Assembly: GCA_945291235.1 (NCBI GenBank)
Contig: CALYQY010000077.1
Coordinates: 1-11,373, forward strand
Direction: 5' to 3'
Length of the DNA stretch: 11,373 nt
Origin: an uncultured Gilliamella sp.
GTDB lineage: Bacteria; Pseudomonadota; Gammaproteobacteria; Enterobacterales; Enterobacteriaceae
Within the stretch, counting starts at the first letter, position 1. Each line of letters opens with the position of its first letter. Of this stretch, positions 1 through 7,879 are shown piece after piece. The notes beneath the pieces were generated by a model. That model saw only the letters and a program-made list of their open reading frames with translations, did no database searches and had not been told where the DNA came from. Position numbers and translations under genes: made by a program.

Positions 1-269
1 AGGATATTTTTATCATTCTCAAGATCCGTTTGATTATCTACTGATTCGGTGATAGTCAGGTGTAATTTCGTTGAGAATAGACCTTTATCATAATGGCTTT
101 TGGTTATATTGATCTTACTCATATCCTTGCTGCCATTAATTTTTTCACTGATTAATGACAGGGTATTATCAATTTCATTTTCAATTTTATTGCCAATGTA
201 CCAAGTTGAACCTAAATATCCTATGCTTAAGACTGCAACTATTCCTATTGTAAATTTAATTTTTTTCAT
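1..269 (-). CDS. DUF945 (YdgA-like) protein, 5' part only, cut by window edge
   Basis: The minus strand reads from an ATG at 269 through 89 codons without a stop and runs off the left edge. The product starts MKKIKFTIGIVAVLSIGYLG, a Lys-rich N-terminus followed by one hydrophobic segment (about residues 5-24), as in a signal anchor or uncleaved signal peptide. It aligns without gaps to the start of the complete neighbour at 371-1876: 21 of the first 30 residues are identical, and both share a WY(I/V)GNKIE stretch and an HLTITE stretch near residue 70. It is therefore a tandem paralogue in the DUF945/YdgA family, whose members are envelope-anchored and poorly characterised. The likely ribosome site is a weak GGGAA about eight bases upstream. 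Function is unknown, and whether the gene is intact beyond the edge cannot be seen. Confidence 0.85.
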   Translation of the reverse strand, partial: MKKIKFTIGIVAVLSIGYLGSTWYIGNKIENEIDNTLSLISEKINGSKDMSKINITKSHYDKGLFSTKLHLTITESVDNQTDLENDKNI

Positions 270-323
270 TGTTTTCCCGTTATTTTTTATAATTATTAAT
301 TTGATTTTGATAAACCTAAAGCA

Positions 324-356
324 ACGCCTAGTTAGCCTATCAAGCTAATTAGGCGT
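324..356 (-). terminator. Hairpin between the two DUF945 genes
   Basis: Arms at 324-336 and 344-356 (ACGCCTAGTTAGC and GCTAATTAGGCGT) enclose a 7-base loop. On plus-strand RNA the stem is 13 pairs with one G-U wobble; on minus-strand RNA that position becomes an A-C mismatch. It lies 15 bases past the stop of the gene at 371-1876 and before the start of the next copy, so it could stop or attenuate read-through within the tandem pair. No strong U-tract follows on either strand, so an intrinsic terminator is plausible but not proven. Confidence 0.5.
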
Positions 357-370
357 AACTAAAAAGAGTC

Positions 371-1876
371 TTAAAGAGAAAGAATTAGACGATTAAAATC
401 ATTTTTATTCATTTTTTGTCCATTGATTATCACGTCAGAATCACTCTGTTTTGTTTTCAAATCCAGATAGATACCTTGCTTATCTTCATCAATAGAAATA
501 AGAGGATGATCTTTAATCTTAGATTTCGCGATTAAATTAATCATATATAATTTTCCAGCAATCATATCATCAGTCACATCCGTTTCATTGTAATTTTCCG
601 TTTGTGCCCACATACGTGCTAATACTTTAAATGGAATCTGAATGTTATAACTTAACATGCGATCGGGGGTAATATCATTATTATTGTCATCCGTTGATAA
701 GTTGTTATCGACTATCGCTGATGTGTTGGCAATAATATCGCCTGAAGCATTATGCCAATTTAACAAACCATCCCATTGAATTTTTGAAAAGTCAGATGCA
801 TTTTTTTCAATGAATAAACTTTCAAACGGATTCTTTGTGTTAAATCCTTCAAAATTAAACTTAAATTCACCATGACCTAAATTTTGTTTGCCAAAATTGA
901 ACGATTCAATACTAGCCTCATAACTGCCCTCTGAGCTATTATTTGGATTAGATCGAACATCTTGCTTAAAGAATATATTATTAAAAACAAATGGCGCTTG
1001 TGGATTGAAACTTAAGACAGTTGTTTTCAATTTTTCTATGTTCATCTTGGATTGATAATTAGGTATATTAGCTCCATTGATCGGATCAAATGTTATTGTG
1101 TACTGAGCTGAACTACTTATATTATCAATATCTATTTGGAGTGGAAAACTTGATCGAGCGTTTATCGTTAAAGTATCAACGTTTGAGTTTAGATCAACGA
1201 TATCATCTCCTTTATTTTCTAAGTTAATCTTAAGATTGCTCAATGAGATTGAACTATTCGGATCAAGTTTACATATTAATTTATCAAGCTTTACAGACAT
1301 CGATGAGGTCAATTCATTTAAATCACTGGTGATGGTGATGTTGCCTTCTGAAATATCTATTCCTTCTTTAAACTGAGGCATGTCAATAGTATTCAAGGCT
1401 TTTGTGGTAATTTTTGTGACGACATAATCACTAAATTTAATCCCCATAGTGGCGGTAATAAAAGGTTTATCTCCTGCAAGTTTCCAAAGAGTTGGATTGT
1501 CTTTTTCAGTCATTTCATATTCAATCCATGCCAATTGGGGGACAAAGTTACCTTTAATTAATGCGGCCATAGGGAATGGACCATGATGGATAGTTATATC
1601 GTCATCAAAAACGGTTTTTGGTTCATTGACATCATATTCAATGCGGGGTTTTTCGGTTATAGTAAGGTGAAATTTGGATGTAAAAATATTTTTTTGATAA
1701 TTGCTTGTTTTGATTGATATATCATATTGATTTTGGTAGCCATTAATCGTTTCATTAATGTTGATTAATTGACTATCTAATTCTTTCTCAATTTTATTGC
1801 CAACATACCATGAACTACCTACATATCCGATTGCTAATAGCGCTACAAAGCCGATAGCTAATTTACTTTTTTTCAT
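371..1876 (-). CDS. DUF945 (YdgA-like) envelope-anchored protein
   Basis: The product is 501 residues, close to E. coli YdgA (about 500). The N-terminus is a short basic stretch followed by a hydrophobic segment at about residues 5-23 (IGFVALLAIGYVG), typical of a signal anchor; the rest is hydrophilic and rich in alternating beta-type patterns and Asn/Asp, which places it in the periplasm. The C-terminal INGQKMNKNDF resembles the conserved 'xVNGQPxxxxxF' ending of YdgA-type proteins. The ATG at 1876 is preceded by an AGAGAA ribosome site, and no earlier in-frame start looks better. A second copy lies 101 bases downstream on the same strand, so the two are a recent or maintained tandem duplication. 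The family has no firm biochemical role; I assign family membership only and leave the symbol blank because it could correspond to either YdgA or its paralogue YihF. Confidence 0.88.
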   Translation of the reverse strand: MKKSKLAIGFVALLAIGYVGSSWYVGNKIEKELDSQLININETINGYQNQYDISIKTSNYQKNIFTSKFHLTITEKPRIEYDVNEPKTVFDDDITIHHGPFPMAALIKGNFVPQLAWIEYEMTEKDNPTLWKLAGDKPFITATMGIKFSDYVVTKITTKALNTIDMPQFKEGIDISEGNITITSDLNELTSSMSVKLDKLICKLDPNSSISLSNLKINLENKGDDIVDLNSNVDTLTINARSSFPLQIDIDNISSSAQYTITFDPINGANIPNYQSKMNIEKLKTTVLSFNPQAPFVFNNIFFKQDVRSNPNNSSEGSYEASIESFNFGKQNLGHGEFKFNFEGFNTKNPFESLFIEKNASDFSKIQWDGLLNWHNASGDIIANTSAIVDNNLSTDDNNNDITPDRMLSYNIQIPFKVLARMWAQTENYNETDVTDDMIAGKLYMINLIAKSKIKDHPLISIDEDKQGIYLDLKTKQSDSDVIINGQKMNKNDFNRLILSL

Positions 1877-2043
1877 TGGTTTTCTCTTTTAATTCATTGT
1901 TATTACATAAATTATGTGCTCATAATTCAGAGACGAGTAAAACTAAATTATTATCAATAAACTATCTTATTATGAATAAATAGTTTTATACGATTCTGAC
2001 CTTTCAATTCTAATGGATTTCAGAACGATAAGCGAGTTTTTAA

Positions 2044-2061
2044 GTGATTTTATAAAATCAC
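2044..2061. repeat. Perfect 18-base palindrome
   Basis: GTGATTTTATAAAATCAC is a perfect 9+9 inverted repeat with no spacer. The TGAT and ATCA ends are 8 bases apart, which does not fit FNR (4-base spacing), and the GTGA/TCAC spacing of 10 does not fit CRP (6). It may be an operator for an unidentified regulator or simply a chance AT-rich palindrome. It lies far from any clear promoter. Confidence 0.45.
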
Positions 2062-2275
2062 AATTTATTAGAGAAAATACTGATACTAATTTCATCGCAT
2101 ACTTAGCGATACAGATAAAAAAAGCATAGCTAATGGTCAAAATGAGTATGACCTTACTCATTAAGAAGGATAAAGAAAATGTTTGGTAGATAGGAATCAA
2201 AACATGATATTTATTCAGCTAACAAATAACGTTTTATATTAACTTCAAATTGACCGGCAATATTAATTTAGCTCT

Positions 2276-2316
2276 GCTCATTGCTATGTGGGTGGCATCT
2301 ATACAGAGCAATGAGC
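2276..2316 (-). terminator. Hairpin downstream of mfd
   Basis: A 10-pair perfect stem (GCTCATTGCT at 2276-2285, AGCAATGAGC at 2307-2316) with a 21-base loop starts about 32 bases past the mfd stop codon on the minus strand. Position suggests the end of the mfd transcript. The loop is long and the bases after the stem are AT-rich without a U-run, so it may protect the 3' end or assist Rho-dependent termination rather than act as a classical terminator. Confidence 0.4.
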
Positions 2317-2348
2317 TATTTATTAAACAATTTTCAAAATGTTGTGTG

Positions 2349-5300
2349 TTATGCTTGATGTGTGGAAAATTCAGTTAACAAGTTTTTGATATATTCAATA
2401 CGCTCTATACGTTGTAAATCAGTTTTTTGTAATCTTAATCTATTATTGCCTTCTAAACGATAATTTTTAGGTTCTTTTTGAATGATTTCAATTAAATAAT
2501 CAACTGAAATTTTATTATTACTACCAAATTCGATAAACCCACCTTTTTCACCAAATTCAATTTTAGTAATGCCTAATTGATTAGCATGAAAACGAATTTT
2601 AGTTGTTTCTAACAAAAATAGAACTGCATCAGGTAATTGCCCAAAACGATCACGCATTTCAACTTGTATATCGGTCAATTCATCTAAATTATTGATACTC
2701 GCAATACGTTTATACAAAGATAAACGAGTATTAACATCCGGAATAAAATCGTCTGGAATCAATGTAGGTAAACGTAACTCAATTTCCGTTTGTTGACTGG
2801 TCAACAGTGATTCAAGCGTAGGTTCTTTTCCTTCTTTTAAGGATTTTACGGCATCTTCTAGTAGTTCAATATATAAATTAAACCCAATAGTTTCAATTTG
2901 ACCACTTTGATCGCTTCCTAACAACTCGCCTGCACCTCGAATTTCCAGATCATGCGTTGCTAAAGCAAAACCTGCACCCAAATCTTCTAGGGTTGCGATA
3001 GCATCAAGACGTTTTTTTGCATCTTTACTCAATAATTTAGGATGTGGTGTTAATAAATAAGCATATGCTTGATGATACGAACGACCAACCCGACCACGCA
3101 ACTGATGCAATTGCGCTAAACCAAATTTATCGGCACGCTCAATAATAATCGTATTAGCATTAGGAATATCGATACCGGTTTCAACAATGGTGGTACAAAC
3201 TAAAATATTAAAACGTTGATGATGAAAATCATTCATCACTCGCTCTAAATCTCGTTCATGCATTTGACCATGACCAACGCCAATACGTGCTTCGGGCACT
3301 AATTCGGCTAGCTTTTCACTCACATTATTAATATCCGAGACATCATTATGTAAATAATAGATTTGACCACCACGCAAAATTTCACGCAGGATAGCTTCTC
3401 GAATCACTAAATCATCGTATTCTCTGACAAAGGTTTTCACTGCTAATCGGCGAGCAGGAGGCGTGGCAATGATAGAAAGATCACGCATGCCACTCATCGC
3501 CATATTCAATGTTCGAGGAATAGGGGTAGCAGTTAGGGTCAATATATCGATATTGGCTCGCATAGCTTTGATACGTTCTTTTTGACGAACACCAAAGCGA
3601 TGCTCTTCATCAACAATCAATAGACCAAGATCCTTCCATTTTACATCTTCCTGCAATAATTTATGCGTGCCAATGACAATATCGACTTTACCTTCTGCAA
3701 GTGCATCAATGACAGCTCGTTGCTGTTTTGCGGTTTTAAAACGAGACAAACTTTCAATACGTATTGGCCAATTAGCAAAACGATTACAAAAACTTTCATA
3801 ATGTTGTTGAGCAAGTAAGGTGGTTGGCACCAAAACTGCGGCTTGCTTTTGATTGACGACAGCTAAAAAAGCAGCGCGAATTGCAACTTCAGTTTTGCCA
3901 AAGCCGACATCCCCACAAACCAATCGATCCATAGCATAAGGTGAACACATATCCCCGATAACGGCGCCAATGGCATTTTGTTGATCTTCCGTTTCTTGAT
4001 AAGGAAAGGCTTGGCAAAACAGTTCGTATTGTTCACGATCTTGCTTAAATTCAAATCCTGGTTTACTTTCACGCTCCGCATAAATATCTAACAATTCGGC
4101 AGCAACATCACGGACTTTTTCTGCTGCTTTTTGTCTGGCTTTGCTCCAAGCATCTGTCCCTAATTTATTTAAAGGCGCATTTTCTTCATCACCGCCAGAA
4201 TAACGGCTGATCAGGTTAAGCGATGAAACAGGTACATAAAGTTTGGTATCATTTGCATAAAGCAAAATAAGATATTCAGCCGTAATACCGCCTGTTTCTA
4301 ACGTTGTTAACCCAGCATAACGTCCTACACCGTGCTCTAAATGCACGACTGGTTTACCAGGGGTTAATTCGGCTAAACTACGAACTAAACTATCGGTATT
4401 AATAGCTTGTCTGTTCTCATTTTTACGACGGATAACACGTCGTCCTAACAGTTCATTTTCAGTAATAAAAGCAAAATGCTGTTGCTCATCAATGAAACCT
4501 TGTTCACCCGCACCGACCATGACACAAAAGCGGTTATCAACCGTTGCTTGCTGATCAAGCTGATTAATGCTGGTTGGATAAATACGAATTCGACCTAAAA
4601 TCTCTTGTAATGCTTCTTTACGACCTTCTGATTCAACCGAAAAAATAATCTTGCCATTAAAGTTTTCAGTGAATTGATTAAACTGATGATAAGGGTCTTT
4701 CAATTGAATCTGAAAACCAATATCAGGCAAACTCATAAAAGGTAAATTGATATTTTTAGATGACTCATCCACCGTGTTATTCGATACAATCATCCTTGGA
4801 TAATGTTTAAAATTAGCAAAGATTTCATCCGTTTTAGACCAAATAACCGCGGGTTCAAGTAAAGGACGCATAGGATCAACTTTGCGACTATCATAACGTT
4901 GATTAATATCTTGCCAATATTTATTGGCAAACTGCTCGATATTGACCGTATTAATAATTAGCGTATTATCTAAAAAATAAGAAAAAAGTGTCGTTAGCGG
5001 CTCACTAAAAAACAAGGCCTGCCAGTATTCAATCCCTGTTGGTAAGATATTTTTACTGACTTGCTGATAAATACTTTCAGGCTCTAATCTGACTTCAAAT
5101 TTTGCACGCCATTGGCTACGAAACAATTCAATAGCCGCTTTATCAAAAGGAAACTCATGAGCTGGTAATAACTCAATTTCAACAATTTCTTCAAGCGTTC
5201 GTTGTGTTTCAGCATCAAACGTTCGGATACTATCAATTTCATCATCAAAAAAATCAATACGATAAGGTTTATCGTTACCCATAGGAAAAATATCAAAAAG

Positions 5301-5807
5301 TGCGCCTCGTGTGGCATACTCGCCATGTTCCATGACTTGGCTAACAGCGCGATAACCGGCATTTTCTAATTGCATTCGCAAATGTTCACGGCTAATTTGT
5401 AAGCCTTTCTTCATGATGAACACATGCCCACCTAAATAACTTTTTGGGCAAACTTTTTGCATTAACGTATTGATCGGTAAAATTAACGCGCCTTTGGTTA
5501 AATGTGCAAGATGATAAAGGCAAGATAAGCGTTCAGATACAATATCTTGATGAGGTGAAAAACTATCATAAGGCAAGGTTTCCCAATCAGGAAACGAAAT
5601 AGCCGGAAAATGGCTAAATTGCTTCAGCTCTTCATAAATGCGGGTTGTTTGCTGCATATCATCGGTGACAATTACCACTAAACCGTTATGCGCAGCAATT
5701 GCATCGGCACATAGTTTCGATAATGAGGATCCCACCAGTTGTCCAAACTGTTTTACTTCACCGGGTTTTTGTGGAATAAGTGTTGAAATATTGAGTTTTT
5801 TAGACAT
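2349..5807 (-). CDS. mfd: Transcription-repair coupling factor Mfd
   Basis: Mfd binds RNA polymerase stalled at DNA lesions, pushes it off with an ATP-driven translocase, and recruits UvrA to start nucleotide excision repair. The 1152-residue product matches the family length (E. coli 1148) and aligns from the first residues, supporting the ATG at 5807 although no strong ribosome site is visible. Domains in order: UvrB-like region that contacts UvrA (about 1-350), a linker domain (about 350-460), the RNA polymerase-interacting domain around VVHLEHGVGRY (487-497), and a RecG-like SF2 motor with Walker A GDVGFGKTE (632-640), DEEH box (733-736), TATPIPRT (759-766) and QLRGRVGR (902-909). The C-terminal domain (about 1000-1150) normally masks the UvrA surface. 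All motor motifs look intact, so the protein should be active. It is divergent from lolC and appears monocistronic. Confidence 0.98.
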   Translation of the reverse strand: MSKKLNISTLIPQKPGEVKQFGQLVGSSLSKLCADAIAAHNGLVVIVTDDMQQTTRIYEELKQFSHFPAISFPDWETLPYDSFSPHQDIVSERLSCLYHLAHLTKGALILPINTLMQKVCPKSYLGGHVFIMKKGLQISREHLRMQLENAGYRAVSQVMEHGEYATRGALFDIFPMGNDKPYRIDFFDDEIDSIRTFDAETQRTLEEIVEIELLPAHEFPFDKAAIELFRSQWRAKFEVRLEPESIYQQVSKNILPTGIEYWQALFFSEPLTTLFSYFLDNTLIINTVNIEQFANKYWQDINQRYDSRKVDPMRPLLEPAVIWSKTDEIFANFKHYPRMIVSNNTVDESSKNINLPFMSLPDIGFQIQLKDPYHQFNQFTENFNGKIIFSVESEGRKEALQEILGRIRIYPTSINQLDQQATVDNRFCVMVGAGEQGFIDEQQHFAFITENELLGRRVIRRKNENRQAINTDSLVRSLAELTPGKPVVHLEHGVGRYAGLTTLETGGITAEYLILLYANDTKLYVPVSSLNLISRYSGGDEENAPLNKLGTDAWSKARQKAAEKVRDVAAELLDIYAERESKPGFEFKQDREQYELFCQAFPYQETEDQQNAIGAVIGDMCSPYAMDRLVCGDVGFGKTEVAIRAAFLAVVNQKQAAVLVPTTLLAQQHYESFCNRFANWPIRIESLSRFKTAKQQRAVIDALAEGKVDIVIGTHKLLQEDVKWKDLGLLIVDEEHRFGVRQKERIKAMRANIDILTLTATPIPRTLNMAMSGMRDLSIIATPPARRLAVKTFVREYDDLVIREAILREILRGGQIYYLHNDVSDINNVSEKLAELVPEARIGVGHGQMHERDLERVMNDFHHQRFNILVCTTIVETGIDIPNANTIIIERADKFGLAQLHQLRGRVGRSYHQAYAYLLTPHPKLLSKDAKKRLDAIATLEDLGAGFALATHDLEIRGAGELLGSDQSGQIETIGFNLYIELLEDAVKSLKEGKEPTLESLLTSQQTEIELRLPTLIPDDFIPDVNTRLSLYKRIASINNLDELTDIQVEMRDRFGQLPDAVLFLLETTKIRFHANQLGITKIEFGEKGGFIEFGSNNKISVDYLIEIIQKEPKNYRLEGNNRLRLQKTDLQRIERIEYIKNLLTEFSTHQA

Positions 5808-5846
5808 GATAAATTTAATTGATATTGGTGCAAAAAGTATTAATAC

Positions 5847-5852
5847 ATTATA
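5847..5852 (-). promoter_or_regulatory. Candidate mfd promoter, -10 element
   Basis: The minus strand carries a perfect TATAAT 39 bases upstream of the mfd ATG, giving a predicted leader of about 33 bases. The region 16-18 bases further upstream has no good -35 match (AGAAAA or similar), so the promoter would be weak or depend on other contacts. Assignment rests on the -10 match and position in the divergent intergenic region. Confidence 0.4.
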
Positions 5853-5892
5853 ACGTAATTACTTGGATGTTTTCTATAACTGTTTAATCCTG

Positions 5893-5898
5893 TATGAT
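5893..5898 (+). promoter_or_regulatory. Candidate lolC promoter, -10 element
   Basis: TATGAT at 5893-5898 matches the sigma-70 -10 consensus at five of six positions and would start transcription about 55 bases before lolC. The -35 region is poor (TTTTCT or TTTCTA at 16-17 base spacing). A second possibility, TTGTCA with a 17-base spacer to TAAACA, ends too close to the lolC start codon to be attractive. Confidence 0.28.
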
Positions 5899-5958
5899 AA
5901 ACGTCTTCTATTTAACTTGCAAAACTTTGTCAAAAAGTTTCGGAAATGATAAACATTT

Positions 5959-7170
5959 ATGTCAAAAATATTTCGTCCATTAGTGCTTTATATTGGGTTA
6001 CGTTATGTATACGGTCAAAAGACTGATGGCTTTGGTCGCTTTGTTTCATGGTTATCGATGATAGGGATCATGCTTGGATCATTGGGATTAATTCTGGTGT
6101 TATCGGTCATGAATGGACTAGAAGATCAGATGCAAAATAGTGTGTTAAAGTTCTTACCGCAAGCACAAATCACCACACCACAAGGCAAAATCGTCATAGA
6201 TAACACGGCATATGAACAATTTGGACAGATTAATGGCGTAAGTCGCATTACGCCGTTAGTCACTAGCGACGTGGTATTGCAAAGTGAACAAAGTATCAAT
6301 GTAAGTACCTTGATGGGCATCAATCCAGAAGATGATGATCCCATTCAAGATTATATTTATACCGGATCGATATCCGATCTACAGGCTGGGCAATATAATG
6401 TAATCTTAGGACAAACATTAGCCAATCAACTCGGCGTGACAGTAGGTAATAAAATACGTTTAATGATTACCGATGCCAGTCAGGTCACACCAGTGGGGCG
6501 TATACCATCACAACGTTTATTTACTGTTGTTGGACTATTTTCTGTTAACCATGACATTAACCAAACCTTAATTTACGTCAACCAAACCGATGCCCAAAAA
6601 TTACTCCGTTACCCAGCTAATACAATTACCGGTTGGCGATTATTTTTGAAACACCCTCTACAAATTGCTGAAATTACGAATACTCCGCTACCGGAAGGAC
6701 TTGAATTTAAAGATTGGCGAGCAAAACGGGGCGAATTATTTCAAGCAATAAAAATGGAAAAAAACGTCATGGGTTTACTGATTAGCCTTATAGTGATTGT
6801 TGCAGCATTTAATATTATTACGTCTTTAAGTTTATTGGTGATGGAAAAACAAGGTGAGGTTGCCATTTTAAAAACTCAAGGATTATCACGTTTTAAAATA
6901 ATGCTAATTTTTATCATACAAGGCGCAAGTTCAGGGGTAATAGGTACACTACTAGGAAGCACATTAGGACTTGTACTTGCTTGTAACTTAAATAACATCA
7001 TGGAAACCTTAGATTTATCGCTTGCAGGTATAGAATTACCGACATTAATCGAACCTTCACAAATTGTTTTTATTATTATCGGATTACTCATGTTATCGCT
7101 AATATCAACCTTATATCCTGCTTATCGTGCTGCAACCATTCAACCTGCCGAGGCGCTACGTTATGAATAA
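5959..7170 (+). CDS. lolC: Lipoprotein-releasing ABC transporter permease LolC
   Basis: LolC is one of two membrane subunits of LolCDE, which extracts mature outer-membrane lipoproteins from the inner membrane; its periplasmic Hook recruits the chaperone LolA. The 403 residues match E. coli LolC (399) end to end, including the C-terminal QPAEALRYE. Visible layout: TM1 about 28-52, periplasmic MacB-type domain 53-268 with the Hook around [10 protein letters not shown] (176-185), TM2 about 269-293, cytoplasmic coupling helix [14 protein letters not shown] (295-308), TM3 about 313-345 and TM4 about 366-388. The ATG at 5959 gives the family N-terminus ([10 protein letters not shown]); only a distant GGAA precedes it. 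It overlaps lolD by 8 bases. The separate LolE downstream supports LolC over the merged LolF type. Confidence 0.97.
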   Translation: MSKIFRPLVLYIGLRYVYGQKTDGFGRFVSWLSMIGIMLGSLGLILVLSVMNGLEDQMQNSVLKFLPQAQITTPQGKIVIDNTAYEQFGQINGVSRITPLVTSDVVLQSEQSINVSTLMGINPEDDDPIQDYIYTGSISDLQAGQYNVILGQTLANQLGVTVGNKIRLMITDASQVTPVGRIPSQRLFTVVGLFSVNHDINQTLIYVNQTDAQKLLRYPANTITGWRLFLKHPLQIAEITNTPLPEGLEFKDWRAKRGELFQAIKMEKNVMGLLISLIVIVAAFNIITSLSLLVMEKQGEVAILKTQGLSRFKIMLIFIIQGASSGVIGTLLGSTLGLVLACNLNNIMETLDLSLAGIELPTLIEPSQIVFIIIGLLMLSLISTLYPAYRAATIQPAEALRYE

Positions 7171-7855
7171 TACTCAGCCATTACTGACTGCTAAAAATCT
7201 CTATAAAACCTATAAAGAAGGGAAAATGGTGACTGAAGTCTTAAAAAATGTTTCATTTGATCTTCATCCTCAATCACTACTCGCTATTATCGGAAGTTCA
7301 GGTTCGGGTAAAAGTACACTATTACATCTACTGGGTGGATTGGACAAACCGACATCAGGTGAAATCATATTCAAATCACAACAGCTTAATCAATTATCAG
7401 AACAAGCAAAAGCAAAATTACGCAATCAAGATATCGGTTTTGTCTACCAGTTTCATCACCTTTTACCGGATTTTACCGCACTTGAAAATATCGCTATGCC
7501 ACTCTTAATTGGTGGTGTATCGCCCAACGAAGCCAAAAAACGGGCAAAAGACATGTTAGCATCAGTTAATTTAACAAACCGAGCCGAACATCGTCCATCC
7601 GAACTATCGGGCGGTGAACGTCAACGTGTGGCAATAGGACGGGCATTAATTAATAACCCGTCTTTAGTCATGGCGGATGAACCCACCGGAAACTTGGATA
7701 AAGCAACAGCGGATGCCATATTTGATTTGCTTATCAAACTCAATAAAGAACAAGGAACAGCTTTTTTGGTTGTTACTCATGATCTTGAATTGGCTAAAAA
7801 ATTAGATAAACAATTGGTTATGAGTGACGGGCAGCTTTCTGAAAGCGGACATTAA
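7163..7855 (+). CDS. lolD: Lipoprotein-releasing ABC transporter ATPase LolD
   Basis: LolD is the cytoplasmic ATPase of LolCDE, present as a dimer that powers lipoprotein release. From the ATG at 7163 the product is 230 residues, matching E. coli LolD (about 233). Motifs: Walker A GSSGSGKS (44-51), Q-loop Q96 in [15 protein letters not shown], a LolD-typical stretch, signature LSGGERQ (148-154), Walker B LVMADE (168-173), D-loop NLD (177-179) and H-loop H206. A longer in-frame start at 7127 exists, but it lies inside lolC and adds 12 residues absent from relatives. The chosen start overlaps the last 8 bases of lolC and has a GAGG nine bases upstream (7150-7153) inside the lolC coding sequence, so translation is probably coupled. 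All catalytic residues are present. Confidence 0.97.
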   Translation: MNNTQPLLTAKNLYKTYKEGKMVTEVLKNVSFDLHPQSLLAIIGSSGSGKSTLLHLLGGLDKPTSGEIIFKSQQLNQLSEQAKAKLRNQDIGFVYQFHHLLPDFTALENIAMPLLIGGVSPNEAKKRAKDMLASVNLTNRAEHRPSELSGGERQRVAIGRALINNPSLVMADEPTGNLDKATADAIFDLLIKLNKEQGTAFLVVTHDLELAKKLDKQLVMSDGQLSESGH

Positions 7856-7879
7856 AAAAACGATTTAGTGGAAAACAAA

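Larger units (their letters stand above)
1877..2348. other. 472-base intergenic region without a convincing gene
   Basis: Between the DUF945 gene and the mfd stop codon I find no gene I can support. It holds an ACATAAATTATGT palindrome (1905-1917) just upstream of the DUF945 start, overlapping a possible CATAAT -10 (minus strand, 1916-1911); an AAACTAT/ATAGTTT pair (1959-1965, 1980-1986); a perfect 18-base palindrome (2044-2061); and an AATGAGTA/TACTCATT hairpin with a 6-base loop (2141-2162). A plus-strand frame is open from 1980 to 2189 apart from one TAG at 2127-2129, and the minus strand is open over nearly the same stretch. It may be the remnant of a lost gene; neither frame has a good ribosome site. 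Confidence 0.5.

Noticed and set aside
100..348. Plus-strand open frame for an 82-residue hydrophobic peptide
   Set aside because: It runs antisense to the start of the left DUF945 gene and across the intergenic hairpin; its hydrophobic look comes from complementing an AT-rich Lys/Ile-coding stretch.
1970..2200. Minus-strand 76-residue frame as a real gene
   Set aside because: The frame begins at a TTG; the first ATG (2161) has no ribosome site, I recognise no family, and the opposite strand is equally open. Kept only as part of the possible gene remnant.
7127..7162. Upstream start for lolD adding 12 residues
   Set aside because: The added part lies inside lolC and is absent in relatives; the ATG at 7163 has a well-placed GAGG and the usual short overlap with lolC.
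7868..7879. GTG start for lolE
   Set aside because: No ribosome site precedes it, whereas GGAAA lies correctly before the ATG at 7880, which also fits the family length.
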